The position numbers were made by a program, and so were the translations under genes. A stretch of DNA of 64,000 bases from CCMP332 sp040218795. Its GTDB lineage: Bacteria; Bacteroidota; Bacteroidia; Cytophagales; CCMP332. Shown in pieces: positions 34,708 to 42,840 of the stretch. Positions within the stretch are counted from its first letter, which is position 1, and the number at the start of each line of letters is the position of its first letter. The notes beneath the pieces are model-generated. The model did no database searches, had not been told where the DNA came from, and saw only the letters and a program-made list of their open reading frames with translations. The DNA is taken from assembly GCA_040218795.1 (NCBI GenBank), contig JAVJQT010000001.1:294360-358359 (forward strand), written 5' to 3'.

Positions 34708-35334
34708 TTAAATTTTGGAGAATAGATAGAACATCTCATTCGCAATTTGAAAACTTCTTTCGAGGTATTTCTCATATTCCTCAGGGCTATTATCAAATTC
34801 TTTTGGGTCATGATAAGTAATGGGAATTCTAAAGTCTGAACCTGCAACAAAAGGGCAACCATCATCGACCTGTGAGCAGGTCATTACAGCGGCGAAATGA
34901 GATTTAGGATTAAAATCATCTTCGAATTTTTTGGAATAGGCAATGACAGGATACTCATTATCTGAGAACTTTATACAGTAGATTGGGTTTTTGCCTTCAG
35001 AAAGTTTTTTTATTTCAAAACCTGTGTTTTTTAAGGTCTCAATGACACTTGAATATACAGCAGTAGATTCAGTGCCGCCGGAATAACAGTTAATATTGTC
35101 AATTTTAAAATGAAAGGCCATCGTTTGTGCCCAAACCTGAGCCAGATGGCTCCTTCTGGAGTTATGGGTACAAATGAAATTCAGATTTATTCTTAGTCCT
35201 TTAGCTCTTTTAGATTGAATATAGTCTGTTAGTTTATCCAGTATATCCCTTCGATCTTTAGGAATTGAATTCGTTTCTAATTGTGAAATGAAATTTGCTA
35301 TTCCTTTGAATAATTGACTATTTACTTCGCACAT
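34708..35334 (-). CDS. arsC: Arsenate reductase, LMW-PTP type, with N-terminal extension
   Basis: 208 residues. The phosphatase-type P-loop FICTHNSRRSHLAQ (CX5R) starts near residue 49, and a second Cys pair occurs in MTCSQVDDGCPFVAG (7 apart, as in thioredoxin-coupled ArsC); DPKEFD is the aspartate loop. The family is normally 130-140 residues, so about 45 extra N-terminal residues (MCEVNSQLFKGIANFISQLE...) form a helical extension of unknown role. Reduces arsenate to arsenite. First gene of the operon with the ACR3 pump. Confidence 0.92.
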   Translation of the reverse strand: MCEVNSQLFKGIANFISQLETNSIPKDRRDILDKLTDYIQSKRAKGLRINLNFICTHNSRRSHLAQVWAQTMAFHFKIDNINCYSGGTESTAVYSSVIETLKNTGFEIKKLSEGKNPIYCIKFSDNEYPVIAYSKKFEDDFNPKSHFAAVMTCSQVDDGCPFVAGSDFRIPITYHDPKEFDNSPEEYEKYLERSFQIANEMFYLFSKI

Positions 35335-35384
35335 ATTTTAATTTTCTGATATCTAATTTAGTCTTTGTAAGCTAATTAACAATA

Positions 35385-35394
35385 TATTGCAATA
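35385..35394. promoter_or_regulatory. Possible operator of the ars operon
   Basis: Perfect palindrome TATTGCAATA, about 50 bp before the arsC start, overlapping a weak TATTATTGC -7-like box on the minus strand. An ArsR-type repressor site is a guess; no regulator gene is beside it. Confidence 0.3.
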
Positions 35395-35500
35395 ATACGA
35401 TAAATACGAATTAAATCTAATAGCATTGTTTGATTTTTATAGGTTTTACATGCTTTTCAATTGATAGACGCTTATAATATCAATAATTAGAACCCTGTAA

Positions 35501-35746
35501 CTATTTTTTATCTGAATCGTCCTTATTTGGCACTGGATCATAACCGCTGCTACCCCAGGGATGGCATTTTCTAATTCGGTTCAAGGCCAATTTCAAACCT
35601 TTGATTGGCCCCCAAATTTGAATGGCCTCAATAGCGTATTGCGAGCAAGTGGGTACATGCCTGCAATTCTGACCGAGGATAGGAGACAAGGTCCATTGAT
35701 AAATGCGGATAGGGACTATTAAAATGTATGAGAATACTTTGTTCAT
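35501..35746 (-). CDS. yidD: Membrane protein insertion efficiency factor YidD
   Basis: 81 residues. The family pattern is complete: IRIYQWTLSPILGQNCRHVPTCSQYAIEAIQIWGP, with three Cys (C of NCRH, C of TCSQ, C of KCHPW) and the RCHPWG-type end HPWGSSGYDPVP. It assists YidC/Sec insertion of inner-membrane proteins. Its start overlaps the stop of cysS (ATGA, 35743-35746), an unusual partner; it is normally near rnpA or oxaA in other bacteria. Confidence 0.95.
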   Translation of the reverse strand: MNKVFSYILIVPIRIYQWTLSPILGQNCRHVPTCSQYAIEAIQIWGPIKGLKLALNRIRKCHPWGSSGYDPVPNKDDSDKK

Positions 35747-37245
35747 TCAATAATGTAGGAGGATTTTCCGTCTTTTCCATCCATTATTTTAATACCCGCC
35801 TTTTGCAATTCATCCCTGATTTTATCGGTCAACGCATAATCCTTTTTTCGTTTTGCATCCGCTCTTAATTCCATCAAAATTTCCATAGCGATATCCAAAT
35901 GTGAACTTTGATTATCTTCTTCAGGAATAAGACCTAAAACACTTTCTACAAAACCATTGTAAGTTTCTTTCAGGAAGTCAAAAGTGTCTTTTGAAATTTC
36001 ACCCAAGGGAATAGTCCCATCTTTGATTGCATTGATTTTGGTAGATAATTCAAAAAGATTGGCCAGTGTTTTGGCTGAATTAAAATCATCCGACATGTTT
36101 TTAAAACATAGTTCACATGTAGCTTTGATTTCCTTGTCCAGGTCTTCATTTATTTTGCCCCTTCCTTCGTAATTAAGGCCTTGAAGGTTGAGCAAACTTT
36201 TCATCAATTTTTTATAGCCTTTTTCCGCAGCGCGCAGCGCATCGTTTGAAAAATCCAGAGTACTTGCATAATGTGCCTGCAACATAAAAAAACGAATAGT
36301 CATAGGAGAGAAACCCTGATCAAGCAGGGGATGGTCTCCGGTCATTAACTCTGCAGGCGTAAAACCATTGCCTTCTGACTTACTCATTTTCTTTCCATTG
36401 ACAGTCAGCATATTGGTATGAATCCAGTATTTTATGGGATCCTTATCATAAGAAATTCTATTCTGTGCTATTTCACATTCATGATGGGGAAATTTCAAAT
36501 CCATGCCCCCGCCGTGGATGTCAAATTGTTCACCCAAATATTTATTGCTCATGACCGAGCACTCCAAATGCCATCCGGGAAAACCTAATCCCCAGGGAGA
36601 ATTCCAGCGCATTATATGATTGTCTTCAGCCTTTTTCCATATGGCAAAATCAAGTGGATTTCTTTTTTCATCCTGCCCGTCCAATTCGCGTGTATTGGAA
36701 ATCATATCTTCTATATTCCGGCCAGAAAGACTCCCGTATTTGTAGCTCTTATTGTATTTTTCTACATCAAAATAAACCGATCCTTTTGCCTCATAGGCAA
36801 ATCCCTCCTTTAAAATCTTTTGAACCATTTCTATTTGTTCAATTATATGAGCCGTAGCCGTGGGTTCTATACTCGGAGGAAGGGTGTTGAAAAGATGCAT
36901 AACCTGATGGAAACCATTGGTGTATTTTTGTACAATTTCCATGGGTTCAAGATTTTCCAGTTTTGCCTTTTTGGCAATTTTGTCTTCACCGCTATCCTCA
37001 TCGTTTAGCAAATGTCCTACATCGGTAATGTTACGTACATATCTCACTTTATAGCCTAAAAACAAGAAATACCGATAGATCAGATCAAAACTTGTAAAGG
37101 TTCTTACATTGCCCAGATGGACGTCTGAATAAACCGTAGGGCCGCAAACATACATTCCAACATAGCCGTCCACTGCGGGCTTAAATTCTTCTTTTTTTCT
37201 GCTTATAGAATTAACTAAACTGACTGGATATTTTTTGTACTTCAT
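35743..37245 (-). CDS. cysS: Cysteinyl-tRNA synthetase
   Basis: 500 residues, class I synthetase. Evidence: MYVCGPTVYSDVHLGNVRTFTSFD (zinc Cys and HIGH-like HLGN), FPGWHLECSVMSNKYLGEQFDIHGGGMDLKFPHHECEIAQ (zinc-site Cys/His and editing-independent pocket), KMSKSEGN (KMSKS loop), and the C-terminal DALR-like domain with a final KRKKDYALTDKIRDELQKAGIKIMDGKDG. It attaches cysteine to tRNA-Cys. Length is normal; yidD is translationally coupled downstream. Confidence 0.97.
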   Translation of the reverse strand: MKYKKYPVSLVNSISRKKEEFKPAVDGYVGMYVCGPTVYSDVHLGNVRTFTSFDLIYRYFLFLGYKVRYVRNITDVGHLLNDEDSGEDKIAKKAKLENLEPMEIVQKYTNGFHQVMHLFNTLPPSIEPTATAHIIEQIEMVQKILKEGFAYEAKGSVYFDVEKYNKSYKYGSLSGRNIEDMISNTRELDGQDEKRNPLDFAIWKKAEDNHIMRWNSPWGLGFPGWHLECSVMSNKYLGEQFDIHGGGMDLKFPHHECEIAQNRISYDKDPIKYWIHTNMLTVNGKKMSKSEGNGFTPAELMTGDHPLLDQGFSPMTIRFFMLQAHYASTLDFSNDALRAAEKGYKKLMKSLLNLQGLNYEGRGKINEDLDKEIKATCELCFKNMSDDFNSAKTLANLFELSTKINAIKDGTIPLGEISKDTFDFLKETYNGFVESVLGLIPEEDNQSSHLDIAMEILMELRADAKRKKDYALTDKIRDELQKAGIKIMDGKDGKSSYIIE

Positions 37246-37312
37246 GAAATGCTCTGATTAGTTGCAAAGAAATATGATTAAAGCCGGATTATTAAATATA
37301 ATCGCCTTTTTA

Positions 37313-37774
37313 TCAGTGACAGAGCACATTTGCTGCTCCTGTAGCCATTAAAAGATTGGGTTTGGTTTTGGCACTAAAGCCCAATGACTCCACATATCCG
37401 ACTGCAGCTTTCTTAAGTTTATAGGAGGCATATCGCGGATTGTCGTTATAATCCAAGTCAATTTGATGTACATCGATGCCGCAATCATTTTTTAAATACA
37501 ATGCCAGATTGGTTGAACGTTCGAGTTCTGACCATAATCTCGTCCAGATATCAGTGATCTTTGGAACGCGATCCTTTTTATAAATAACATGCGCTCCCTG
37601 TTTAACAAAACGGAATACTACGGTAGTAACATAGACCGTGTGTTTTGAATAATTTTGACTGTCTGTACCAATATGCAATTCTACATTTGGGTTTTGATTT
37701 AGTAATCCGGGAACATAATCATCCACCTGAACCTTTGTGCCACATCCCATTTTGTTATATACTATCTCATCCAT
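37313..37774 (-). CDS. YkuK-like ribonuclease H-fold protein (DUF458)
   Basis: About 153 residues from MDEIVYNKMGCG; a slightly longer start (37795) adds seven residues. VELHIGTDSQNYSKHTVYVTTVVFR is the DUF458/YkuK signature strand with Asp, and DVHQIDLDYNDNPRYASYKLKKAAVGYVESLGF carries the later acidic residues; together they suit an RNase H-like fold. Enzymatic activity is unproven. It stands alone downstream of a divergent gene at 37927. Confidence 0.85.
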   Translation of the reverse strand: MDEIVYNKMGCGTKVQVDDYVPGLLNQNPNVELHIGTDSQNYSKHTVYVTTVVFRFVKQGAHVIYKKDRVPKITDIWTRLWSELERSTNLALYLKNDCGIDVHQIDLDYNDNPRYASYKLKKAAVGYVESLGFSAKTKPNLLMATGAANVLCH

Positions 37775-37926
37775 TTTCGTAGAATTGTTGAGCATTCACA
37801 TAAATATAAACCACAGAAATTAAATATTGCTTAAGAAAATATTAATTCATCGAAAATGTGCTGCTTTGAAATCTAAAAAATTGGATATAAAATCATTTAT
37901 TGTGAAGTTTACTACTGAAGAATTAT

Positions 37927-38328
37927 ATGAAGGATTTTCTTAACAAGCTAAAAAAATGGACATTTCGCCTAATTATTGTGGCGGTAATCGTATTTATAAG
38001 TGTAATTGTTTTTTTGAGTTCGATGACCTACAGCGAAGGGTTTATCATCGGTAAAGCGACTTCATTTAGTAAAAAAGGCATAATATTTAAAACTTATGAA
38101 GGCGAAATAAACGTAACCGGAACGGAATTGGCAGAGTTGGAAGGTCTGGAAACCGGTAAATGGACATTCAGTGTCAAAAAAAATATTGAAAAAGAAGTTC
38201 TTGAATCCATAGAAAAGGCAATTGAAGAAAATAAAAGAGCCAAATTTTATTACAGGGAAAAATATTGGAAATCATCCTGGTCGGGGGATACAAAATACTA
38301 TGTATATGATGTTGAAATATTGGAGTAG
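37927..38328 (+). CDS. Single-pass membrane protein, unknown function
   Basis: 133 residues: a basic N-terminus (MKDFLNKLKKWTF), one membrane helix (about 15-33) and an external domain with SYSEGFIIGKATSFSKKGIIFKTYEGEINVTG and EKEVLESIEKAIEENKRAKFYYREKYWKSSWSGDTKYYV. This family is frequent in Bacteroidota and is sometimes misnamed '6-phosphogluconate dehydrogenase'; there is no cofactor motif to support that. The next gene starts inside its last 25 bp. Confidence 0.8.
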   Translation: MKDFLNKLKKWTFRLIIVAVIVFISVIVFLSSMTYSEGFIIGKATSFSKKGIIFKTYEGEINVTGTELAELEGLETGKWTFSVKKNIEKEVLESIEKAIEENKRAKFYYREKYWKSSWSGDTKYYVYDVEILE

Positions 38329-38983
38329 AGGAATAGTTTTAGCGCTTTTTATATTGCTTGTTTTTAATAGTACTTATTCCCAGGCCATATCTGACAGCAG
38401 TGCCGTTGTTTGGGTATTGATTGAAAAAGCGAAAATTGAACCTGATTCCAGTAATCCCAAAGATCATGCACAGATCATGAGGCAACACATGGACTATTTG
38501 AGCAAAATTCACAGCGAGAAGAGAATGCTGGCTTCAATTTCCTTTCAGGGAGGTGGTGGATTGATGTTTTTTAAAAGCAGTACCGATAGCATTAAAAACT
38601 GGATGAAAAAAGATCCCGCTATTCAGAATAATTTATTTACTCTTACCTATCTCACCTGGATTCCTGAAAAAGGAAATATTTGTCAAACCGATAAAAACAG
38701 TAAGCTCGGAAATGTGAATGTTACCTTTATTAGTTTTTCATCTCCCAAAGACCCAGCAATGAGAGAAAAAATTGCAAAAAAGAAGAATAAACTTCTAACA
38801 GAACTTAAGAATTCAGAGCAAACCATGTGTCTGGGCAAAATGAATGAAAACAATACATACGCTGTTATAAGCGCAAATTCTTCAGTTGATAAAGAAGCCT
38901 CAGAAGTCAGCAAAACTATTGCAGATGGGATCATGAAAGATGCCTACAAAGCCTGGGCGCCTTTAGCTGCTTTTTGTGAATAG
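38306..38983 (+). CDS. Secreted protein of unknown function
   Basis: 225 residues from MMLKYWSRGIVLALFILLVFNSTYSQ (signal peptide). Frames starting further upstream would lack the signal peptide and overlap the previous gene more. The mature part has AVVWVLIEKAKIEPDSSNPKD, HMDYLSKIHSEKRMLASISFQ and a long helical C-terminal domain with three Cys. The first ~110 residues look like a YCII-type ferredoxin-fold domain, but this is uncertain. It overlaps the preceding gene by 23 bp and is 3 bp before the YihY gene, so all three are probably one operon. Confidence 0.7.
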   Translation: MMLKYWSRGIVLALFILLVFNSTYSQAISDSSAVVWVLIEKAKIEPDSSNPKDHAQIMRQHMDYLSKIHSEKRMLASISFQGGGGLMFFKSSTDSIKNWMKKDPAIQNNLFTLTYLTWIPEKGNICQTDKNSKLGNVNVTFISFSSPKDPAMREKIAKKKNKLLTELKNSEQTMCLGKMNENNTYAVISANSSVDKEASEVSKTIADGIMKDAYKAWAPLAAFCE

Positions 38984-38986
38984 GAC

Positions 38987-40345
38987 ATGAATTCTAATAA
39001 GCGAACATCGATTTCGATTTCCGGAATTAAAAACTTCATTGATAGTGATATTTGGGAAATAAAAGCGGATCCCAAAAAGGAATTTTTAAAATATTATACA
39101 CTTAGCATTGTAAAAGTGCTTATTCTGTCTTTTGAGGGCTTCATCAAGGATAATGTTCAAATCAGGAGTAGTGCATTGACTTATTTCTCTCTTTTGAGTA
39201 TTGTACCGCTTCTCGCCATGGCCTTTGGGATTGCAAAAGGTTTTGACCTCGAAAAACAATTGCATGAAAAACTCATGGAAAATTTCAGTGGTCAGGCTGA
39301 AGTAATCGATCAGAGTATTTCATTTGCACAAAATCTTTTAGAAAATACACAGGGTGGATTAATAGCGGGAATAGGTTTTGTCGTATTGGTCTATTCAGTA
39401 CTCCGGCTTTTCTCCAACATAGAACAAAGTTTTAACACCATTTGGAATGTTAAAAAAGAACGGTCGATAGTAAGAAAATTAAGTGACTATCTGGCAATTG
39501 TATTATTGGCGCCTGTATTTCTAGTTGCCGCCAGCAGTTTGACCATACAGATTACCACCATTATTACCGATTTAACCAATGAAATTGAGTTTTTGGGTAT
39601 TTTGGAATCATTGTTTTTGCCCTTACTGAGAATCCTGCCATACACAGTCATTTGGACCTTATTTCTATTGATGTATATGATTATGCCAAATACACGGGTT
39701 AAATTTAAATCGGCTTTAATAGCAGCCATTATTGCAGGTTCTGCTTATCAATTGACGCAGTGGGGACTAATCAATTTTCAGGTCGGTGTATCGCGCTACA
39801 ATGCCATTTATGGAAGTTTTGCTGCGCTTCCTTTATTCTTGTTCTGGTTACAACTAAGTTGGCTAATCTTCTTATTTGGTGCCGAATTGGCATTTTCTCA
39901 TCAGAATATAAGCAATTTTGAGAGGGATGTTGCTGAGAATGAAATGAGCCGACAAGCCAGGATGGAAGCTGTTTTTGTGATTGCTACATATGTAATTAAA
40001 AAGTTTGTGGGAAGAGAACATGCCCCGGGATTTGAAACTATTGCACAGGACTTAAAACTTCCGGTAAAAATAACACATTCAATTCTCGAAGAACTGGTTG
40101 AAGCTGAGATTCTTACAAGAACTGAAGATACAGATGGTGACTTAAGCGCATATCAACCCGCCACTGATCCGAATTATATATCTTTTGCATTTATTATGGA
40201 AAAAATGAATACAAAGGGAAAAAATTCGATTTGGGATGAAAAAGATTTTGACTTTGAACAAATAAGAAGTCAGGTTGATATAATGAATAAAGAATTCAGC
40301 CTTTCTTCCGCTTCGATTTTACTTAAAGACATAAAGCTTAAATAG
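38987..40345 (+). CDS. YihY/BrkB-family membrane protein
   Basis: 452 residues. Six membrane helices are predicted in the first ~320 residues, with IRSSALTYFSLLSIVPLLAMAFGIAKGFD, RLFSNIEQSFNTIWNVKKERS, FLLMYMIMPNTRVKFKSALIAA and YGSFAALPLFLFWLQLSWLIFLFGAELAFSHQ, all hallmarks of the YihY/BrkB family (formerly called RNase BN, wrongly). A cytosolic C-terminal ~130 residues contains a winged-helix-like stretch (ETIAQDLKLPVKITHSILEELVEAEILTR). Function unknown. It is the last gene of the 37927-40345 run. Confidence 0.9.
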   Translation: MNSNKRTSISISGIKNFIDSDIWEIKADPKKEFLKYYTLSIVKVLILSFEGFIKDNVQIRSSALTYFSLLSIVPLLAMAFGIAKGFDLEKQLHEKLMENFSGQAEVIDQSISFAQNLLENTQGGLIAGIGFVVLVYSVLRLFSNIEQSFNTIWNVKKERSIVRKLSDYLAIVLLAPVFLVAASSLTIQITTIITDLTNEIEFLGILESLFLPLLRILPYTVIWTLFLLMYMIMPNTRVKFKSALIAAIIAGSAYQLTQWGLINFQVGVSRYNAIYGSFAALPLFLFWLQLSWLIFLFGAELAFSHQNISNFERDVAENEMSRQARMEAVFVIATYVIKKFVGREHAPGFETIAQDLKLPVKITHSILEELVEAEILTRTEDTDGDLSAYQPATDPNYISFAFIMEKMNTKGKNSIWDEKDFDFEQIRSQVDIMNKEFSLSSASILLKDIKLK

Positions 40346-40381
40346 GCTCAAATTTTTCTGATCCTTATTTCCGCCAGGAAT

Positions 40382-40420
40382 AAAAAAACAACACAACCGC
40401 AGGAAACCCACGATTGTGTT
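40382..40420 (-). terminator. Rho-independent terminator of the candidate small RNA
   Basis: Stem of 7 pairs (AACACAA / TTGTGTT) extended by CG/CG pairs after a bulge, 11-base loop, then a run of seven T on the minus strand. On the + strand no T run follows, so it does not serve the yihY gene. Confidence 0.6.
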
Positions 40421-40444
40421 CAGACCTAACTTCAATACGATTAA
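40383..40444 (-). ncRNA. Candidate small RNA ending in a terminator
   Basis: About 60 bases on the minus strand in the gap between yihY and the Lrp gene, ending in a stem AACACAA / TTGTGTT (plus two inner G-C pairs) and a run of seven T. A promoter-like pair lies just upstream (next entry). It is antisense to no gene and is divergent from the Lrp gene. Transcription has not been shown. Confidence 0.4.
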
Positions 40445-40449
40445 CGATT

Positions 40450-40482
40450 CAAAACTAACACAGCTTTATTTATATCTGTCAA
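40450..40482 (-). promoter_or_regulatory. Candidate promoter of the small RNA
   Basis: On the minus strand TTG (40480-40482), 22 bp, then TAGTTTTG (40450-40457), matching the Bacteroidota TAnnTTTG element and its usual spacing. Confidence 0.5.
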
Positions 40483-40564
40483 TATTTTATAAATTATTAA
40501 GTATAATTGTATATAATTTATTTTATAAGCGTATAAATTATTATTCTTTCAAATAATTGTTAAA

Positions 40565-41050
40565 ATGATGCTCAACTATTATAAAATTGATAAAGTGGAT
40601 AAGCAGATAATCAACTTTTTATCAAATGATGCTCGAATGCCCTATACAGAAATTGCCAAAATCATAGGGGTATCTGTCGGCACGGTGCATGGAAGAGTAA
40701 AAAAGCTTGAAGACGCCGGAATTATTAAGGGCGCAACTTTAACCATAGATTATGTGCGCCTGGGTTATCGGTTTATTGCTTATGTGGGCATTTTCTTAAG
40801 GGAAACATACAGATCTGATGATGTAATTAAAGAATTGTATAAAATTCCAGAAGTTACAATTGCCAATGTGACTTCCGGACAATTTTCAATTTTTAGTAAA
40901 ATAAGATGTAGGGATACACAACACGCTAAAAAGGTGATCGATAAAATATTGGGAATTAAAGGAATCAGACGTACAGAATCCATGATTGCATTAGAAGAAA
41001 GTTTTAATAGCAAACAAAGATTAATTAGTTCAATATTCGATCAAATGTGA
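40565..41050 (+). CDS. Lrp/AsnC-family transcriptional regulator
   Basis: 161 residues (start at the first of two ATGs). N-terminal helix-turn-helix: DKQIINFLSNDARMPYTEIAKIIGVSVGTVHGRVKKLEDAGIIKG, followed by an effector-binding RAM/AsnC domain (about 65-140: YRFIAYVGIFLRETYRSDDVIKELYKIPEVTIANVTSGQFSIF). The effector amino acid is unknown. The upstream 219-bp gap is AT rich, with one hairpin region that belongs to the minus strand. It ends exactly where the convergent M28 peptidase gene ends. Confidence 0.92.
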   Translation: MMLNYYKIDKVDKQIINFLSNDARMPYTEIAKIIGVSVGTVHGRVKKLEDAGIIKGATLTIDYVRLGYRFIAYVGIFLRETYRSDDVIKELYKIPEVTIANVTSGQFSIFSKIRCRDTQHAKKVIDKILGIKGIRRTESMIALEESFNSKQRLISSIFDQM

Positions 41051-42790
41051 TCAAAAGGCGAATACCATTCTTTTGCTATCCACCTTAATATTATCGATCA
41101 CAAGGGTATAAATAAAGGTGCCGCTTTTATTATAGCCATGATTATAAATTACCTCATTTATTCCTTTGTGAACCTCAACAGGAATTCTGGTAATTTCCCG
41201 GCCATCAAGATTTCTAAGTTGAATAAAAGCCTCTGAGTATTTCGGAATAATCTCTGCATGAAATGCAATTAAGGTTGCTTCATCAAATGGATTGGGTTTG
41301 TTTTGTAAAAGTGTAATGCCTGAATAGGGGCCTTTTAATTCATCTATTCCCGAAGCTGACACAGTTAAAAATTCTTCATTTGAGAAAAGACCTTCTATTC
41401 CATTTTGGTCAACTGCACAGGCACTTAAAAAATAAAAACCAGGGCCATAACTGGGAAAAGAATCTATGGTATTATTGCTTAAATGTATTGTATCGAAGTC
41501 ATTTCCGGTAGTTCTTATTCCAACTTTGTAAAGGCCGGTAGAGTCGGGATCATTGATTTCAACTTTCAAATAATTATTAGCTGCGAGGCTGCTTAGAATA
41601 CTTACTTTTCGCGGTGATGAACTTAGCGCAGTGGCTTCAGCAGCATTTATGATTGCATTTCTTGCCAAATAATTAAAGTCAACAAAAAAGCTGTCAATGA
41701 TATTATCATTATCTGTATCAATGCCCAATATGTCATCGCTTGTGTGTTGTCTGTCCGTATAACCGGGACCTGCAGAAGCATTTCCATGTTCATTAGCCGA
41801 GGTAAAACGCATGGCTGTAAATCCCTGCTGTCGAAATGGTATATGATCTCCGCCGCGTCCCGAGCGATCTTCCTGGGACATCAAGGTGAGTTGCATTGGA
41901 ACTGAAACTATTGGAAGCAGTTCATCTTCATAAGTGATTTTGATATGTCTGCTTAAAGCTTTGTGTTTTGAGTTTAGGCCACCTCCGGAAAAAAGTCTGA
42001 CCTGTGTAGAATCAATGTGATTTAAACCCGGACAACCAGGAGCTGAACTGGTCTGGCCACAAATTATACCACCCACTATATCATTGTTTAGAACCGCTTT
42101 AATGGGAAGGTTATTTGCATTGGCATAATCAGCCATTGCATCTGCGCCCAAAAGGCCTTGTTCTTCAGCGGTAGTCAACATAAACAGCATTGTTGCTTCA
42201 AAGGTGTATTTGCTCATAATTCGCGCAAGTTCCAATACAAGCGCTGAACCACTGGCATTATCTTCTACTCCCTCTGCTATGCAGCCTGTGTCGCATAATA
42301 CATCACATCGGGAATCCAAATGTGCCTCAATAAGAATTATTTTATTAAAAACAGTATCAGTACCGGGAAGGACAGCTAAGATATTTTTGTGTTTATCTAC
42401 TCCACAAATACTTAAATCAAAATCCAGATAGCTAGCCAAGAGCCTGCCGTGGTTTTGATTGCCAAATTCCTGAAACTTAGCCAGAGCCCATCTTCTTGCA
42501 GCGCCAATACCGATGGTATTTGAGATTGTATCAGATCCTGAATTTCGTGTGCCAAATTCACTAAGTTTGATTAAATACGATTTTAATGAATCAGCGCTTA
42601 TTTCATTATTTAAACCCTGAATAATAGTTTGAGGGTTATCTATGATTTGAGGAGGTAAATAATTCAGCGAATTGTACAATCCTTTTAAAACAGAGTCAGC
42701 CTCCGGGTTACTCAATCTTATATTTGTTTGTGAAAAAGCTAAAGAAGAACTTAGAACAATAATTAAAACAAGGGCTAAAATTTGTTTCAT
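41051..42790 (-). CDS. M28 family metallopeptidase with T9SS sorting domain
   Basis: 579 residues with a signal peptide ending SLAFSQ. The M28 zinc aminopeptidase domain (about 70-370) has the ligands in LIEAHLDSRCDVL (His, Asp), GVEDNASGSAL (bridging Asp), TTAEEQGLLG (catalytic Glu and Glu), LNNDIVGG (Asp) and GGDHIPFRQQG (His). A beta-sandwich linker follows, and the last ~90 residues (LLQNKPNPFDEATLIAFHAE ... SGTFIYTLVI) have the NPFxxxTxI form of a type A sorting signal, so it is secreted by the type IX system. Cysteine-rich inserts suggest disulphides. Confidence 0.9.
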   Translation of the reverse strand: MKQILALVLIIVLSSSLAFSQTNIRLSNPEADSVLKGLYNSLNYLPPQIIDNPQTIIQGLNNEISADSLKSYLIKLSEFGTRNSGSDTISNTIGIGAARRWALAKFQEFGNQNHGRLLASYLDFDLSICGVDKHKNILAVLPGTDTVFNKIILIEAHLDSRCDVLCDTGCIAEGVEDNASGSALVLELARIMSKYTFEATMLFMLTTAEEQGLLGADAMADYANANNLPIKAVLNNDIVGGIICGQTSSAPGCPGLNHIDSTQVRLFSGGGLNSKHKALSRHIKITYEDELLPIVSVPMQLTLMSQEDRSGRGGDHIPFRQQGFTAMRFTSANEHGNASAGPGYTDRQHTSDDILGIDTDNDNIIDSFFVDFNYLARNAIINAAEATALSSSPRKVSILSSLAANNYLKVEINDPDSTGLYKVGIRTTGNDFDTIHLSNNTIDSFPSYGPGFYFLSACAVDQNGIEGLFSNEEFLTVSASGIDELKGPYSGITLLQNKPNPFDEATLIAFHAEIIPKYSEAFIQLRNLDGREITRIPVEVHKGINEVIYNHGYNKSGTFIYTLVIDNIKVDSKRMVFAF

Positions 42791-42840
42791 AGTATATAAA
42801 GATAATACTTAGATTAAATTTAAAGACATAATTTAATGTA

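Noticed and set aside
37927..38328. Annotation as 6-phosphogluconate dehydrogenase
   Set aside because: The single-helix membrane protein has no nucleotide-binding or dehydrogenase motif.
40390..40420. Hairpin as an attenuator of the Lrp gene
   Set aside because: The T run is on the minus strand, so it cannot terminate transcription toward the Lrp gene.
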